From NCBI GenBank assembly GCA_910586585.1, contig CAJUKA010000171.1:1-6951 (forward strand): 6,951 nt of DNA, in the 5' to 3' direction. Source of the stretch: an uncultured Lachnospiraceae bacterium (lineage in GTDB: Bacteria; Bacillota; Clostridia; Lachnospirales; Lachnospiraceae). Made by a program: the position numbers and the translations under genes. Below the pieces are notes generated by a model that had not been told where the DNA came from, did no database searches, and was given only the letters and a program-made list of their open reading frames with translations. Positions 5,294 through 6,951 of this stretch are shown piece after piece; the stretch's first letter is position 1; each line of letters begins with the position of its first letter.

Positions 5294-5499
5294 TAAGCAT
5301 TATGTGCTTCCATATAATTCGCATTGTAATTCGGGGTATCTTCGCCATCACCACAACTGCATGAACAATTAGGTGTCCAAGGAACCCAGGTACCATCTTT
5401 TGAATCTTCACTTCCGCTTGAGCAAAAGCAATGACAACCAAAATTGACCATAGTCTCAGGTGATAAAGGTGTTTTGTTTAATGGATTTACAATTTTCAT
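5293..5499 (-). CDS. Cys-rich RiPP precursor peptide, CLI_3235-family bacteriocin-like (probable)
   Basis: A 68-residue peptide, the likely substrate of the radical SAM maturase encoded 39 bp upstream. Residues 1-21 (MKIVNPLNKTPLSPETMVNF then G) read as a leader with no membrane-spanning signal. The core holds six cysteines in two matching clusters, CHCFC (22-26) and CSCSC (45-49), joined by an 18-residue Ser/Asp/Gly/Trp/Pro linker with WVPW at 38-41. The tail is Asn/Tyr-rich (NYNANYMEAHNA, 57-68). Cys-dense cores with Asn/Tyr-rich tails next to CcpM-type maturases fit the family annotated as CLI_3235 bacteriocin precursors; that placement is from memory and unverified. Thioether links from Cys sulfur to other residues are the expected modification. 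An ideal AGGAGG lies 7 nt upstream and a near-consensus promoter precedes it, predicting high expression. No Gly-Gly cleavage site is obvious, and no exporter or protease for it is in the window. Confidence 0.82.
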   Translation of the reverse strand: MKIVNPLNKTPLSPETMVNFGCHCFCSSGSEDSKDGTWVPWTPNCSCSCGDGEDTPNYNANYMEAHNA

Positions 5500-5506
5500 G
5501 TTTTTT

Positions 5507-5512
5507 CCTCCT
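5507..5512 (-). promoter_or_regulatory. Consensus Shine-Dalgarno of the precursor gene
   Basis: A full AGGAGG stands 7 nt before the ATG at 5499. This confirms the start and predicts strong translation, in contrast with the badly spaced sites of the sigma gene. Confidence 0.85.
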
Positions 5513-5531
5513 ATTCTGTTTAAACTGCCCG

Positions 5532-5561
5532 ATTATAACTAAGAAATTTTAATTTTATCAA
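5532..5561 (-). promoter_or_regulatory. Near-consensus sigma-A promoter for the precursor gene
   Basis: On the minus strand TTGATA (5561-5556, five of six to TTGACA) and a perfect TATAAT (5537-5532) are separated by 18 bp. The -35 lies inside the last codons of the maturase gene and the -10 just after its stop codon. Transcription would start near 5525, leaving a leader of about 25 nt that contains the AGGAGG. This would make precursor peptide in excess over the enzyme, as a stoichiometric substrate requires. The surrounding AT-richness raises the chance of accidental matches, but position and quality both fit. Confidence 0.7.
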
Positions 5562-6951
5562 TTTTATGTATTAAATCCATATTTTCTTCAACTGCTTCAT
5601 AATATTTAATCAGCCAGCTTTTAAGTCTCTCCCTTGTGTCATCACAATAGCCGCATTTCTCACCGATGTTTATTCCTTCTTCATCATAACATTGTGCATA
5701 ACATATATCGCATAATCGTAATGCCCAGCACTTTGAACAATATTTTATTGACTCGCAGTCATACTTCTTAAGATAATATTTTTCTATAGCATACACATCT
5801 ATACCCTGATCAACATTCCCGATACTCGGAGAGTTTCCAACTCGCTCACATACTTTATATGTTCCATCAGTACATACATAAAGTCTGCGCTGACCTGGTA
5901 TACAACACCCATTACGATAACTGATTCCTATAGGTGTATCATATACCGGTCTGTTATGTATCTTTATTAATGATGCCTCTAAAATGTTTGAATATAAATT
6001 TAATTTATTGCTAATAAAATCTTTTCCCTCCGATTTCTTTTCTGCCCATTCATACCAATTTGTATCAGTAATATAGGAATCTCCTTTTTCCTGCAAATTG
6101 ATATAATAGCTTTTGGGAACAGTTCCCTTACTTGGATATGAGGCTCGAACCTCCGTACCTAAAGGTAAAAATTCCAAATTTGAAAAGAAATCACTAATCT
6201 GATTGAATTTTTCTTCTTTGTATGGCGGCATTAATACCACGTTAAACATTAAAGATATTTTCCCATATTTTTTAGCAGCTTTCGCAATTAATTTCAATCC
6301 ACGATACGCATCATCAAAAGTTGGTCTATCATTGCTGTACACTCTTGCCATATTATGAATGTGCGCCGGTCCATCCATACTAAGAACAATACTAAGATTT
6401 GGCACATTGCCTAAATACTCTGCCATTTCCTCTGTCATGAGAGTCAAGTTTGTTGTAAATGAAAAACCCAAATTACAATCAACAAAACTTTCTAAAGCAT
6501 AATCTATGCATTGCTTCATAACCTCAAAATTTAATAAAGGTTCACCACCATAAAACGTAATAGACAAATGCTCAGAGTGTCTATGCTGATATGCATAATC
6601 CATAGCTTTCTTAGCTGTTTTAAACGAAATATCATTGGTATTAAAATTCCTGTTCCCCTCATAATATTCATTATAAATGCAATATTTACATCGCAAATTA
6701 CATCTTCCTGTTAATTCGATTATGAGTTGCTCGATTTTCATTGTTTCTTCTTTATAATAATCATTGATTTGAACAAACTGTTTTAATACCGGATTATCAA
6801 GCAGATGCTCTGAATTAATAACTCCTAATAACTGCTCTTGTTTGCCAAACATTGTAATCATTTGATCTATTTGTTCAGGACTTGTCCCCGGATCAAACAA
6901 CGCATTAAATATTTTCTTTTCCTCGGCTTCCAGCTCCACCACCTTGCTAGT
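5539..6951 (-). CDS. ccpM: Radical SAM/SPASM peptide maturase, CcpM-like (5' end beyond window)
   Basis: This enzyme of the peptide-modifying radical SAM class would use S-adenosylmethionine and iron-sulfur clusters to install links, most likely thioethers, in the Cys-rich peptide encoded next. Counting from an internal GTG at 6942, the SAM-cluster motif is CNLRCKYC (C81, C85, C88), followed by YGGEPL (131-136), and LSMDGPAH (187-194) in the barrel. The C-terminal SPASM-type region holds twelve cysteines: 346, 347, 357, 365, 396, 402, 405, 411, 414, 418, 430 and 433. Its signatures are CIPGQRRLYVCTDGTYKVCE and CSKCWALRLCDIC. The CWAxRxCxxC form matches my recollection of Clostridia Cys-rich-peptide maturases (CcpM). 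The frame stays open to the window edge (codons Thr-Ser-Lys before the GTG) and no ribosome binding site precedes the GTG. The true start is therefore probably upstream, with an N-terminal peptide-recognition segment missing here. The symbol is by family resemblance only. Confidence 0.87.
   Translation of the reverse strand, partial: TSKVVELEAEEKKIFNALFDPGTSPEQIDQMITMFGKQEQLLGVINSEHLLDNPVLKQFVQINDYYKEETMKIEQLIIELTGRCNLRCKYCIYNEYYEGNRNFNTNDISFKTAKKAMDYAYQHRHSEHLSITFYGGEPLLNFEVMKQCIDYALESFVDCNLGFSFTTNLTLMTEEMAEYLGNVPNLSIVLSMDGPAHIHNMARVYSNDRPTFDDAYRGLKLIAKAAKKYGKISLMFNVVLMPPYKEEKFNQISDFFSNLEFLPLGTEVRASYPSKGTVPKSYYINLQEKGDSYITDTNWYEWAEKKSEGKDFISNKLNLYSNILEASLIKIHNRPVYDTPIGISYRNGCCIPGQRRLYVCTDGTYKVCERVGNSPSIGNVDQGIDVYAIEKYYLKKYDCESIKYCSKCWALRLCDICYAQCYDEEGINIGEKCGYCDDTRERLKSWLIKYYEAVEENMDLIHKIDKIKIS

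Noticed and set aside
1..6951. CRISPR array, tRNA, rRNA or intact insertion sequence
   Set aside because: No regularly spaced direct repeats, no cloverleaf or rRNA-like segment, and no transposase or integrase reading frame were found on either strand.

Overview
The window looks like a stretch of a low-GC Gram-positive chromosome, most probably an anaerobic Clostridia member of the Lachnospiraceae type. Three things suggest this: AT-rich intergenic DNA, strong AGGAGG-type ribosome binding sites, and gene families typical of gut Clostridia (a Cys-rich-peptide radical SAM maturase, an AgrA/LytTR-type response regulator start, and a sigma factor/ABC/VanY operon). Genus and species cannot be fixed from the sequence. 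Every gene I can support is on the minus strand, so transcription runs from high to low coordinates.

Right part (about 5190-6951): a ribosomally made, modified peptide (RiPP) locus. A radical SAM/SPASM peptide maturase runs off the right edge of the window and lacks its N-terminus. It is followed after 39 bp by a 68-residue precursor with six cysteines in two CxCxC clusters. A near-consensus sigma-A promoter (TTGATA, 18 bp, TATAAT) lies across the 3' end of the maturase gene and should give the precursor its own strong transcript. The precursor stop codon overlaps (TAATG) the start of a 35-codon ORF of uncertain reality, which sits in a GC-richer block of palindromes.

Middle (about 4667-5292): 626 bp with no convincing conserved gene. 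It is very AT-rich and holds two abutting hairpins that may end the precursor transcript.

Centre-left (596-4666): a compact five-gene operon. It encodes an ECF-type sigma factor, a six-helix membrane protein, an ABC ATPase, an ABC-2 type permease and a membrane-anchored VanY-like D-Ala-D-Ala carboxypeptidase. The genes overlap or are 2-5 bp apart, and the operon ends in a hairpin terminator at 531-558. The layout recalls the Bacillus subtilis sigY-yxlCDEFG operon (sigma factor, small membrane proteins, ABC transporter), with a wall-trimming enzyme added. It is best read as a cell-envelope stress or self-protection module. Whether it protects against the peptide made next door is inference only.

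Left end (1-423): an XRE/Cro-type helix-turn-helix regulator whose 3' end overlaps or abuts the first codons of a response regulator that runs off the left edge. Its upstream region carries a perfect 16-bp palindrome that may be an operator.
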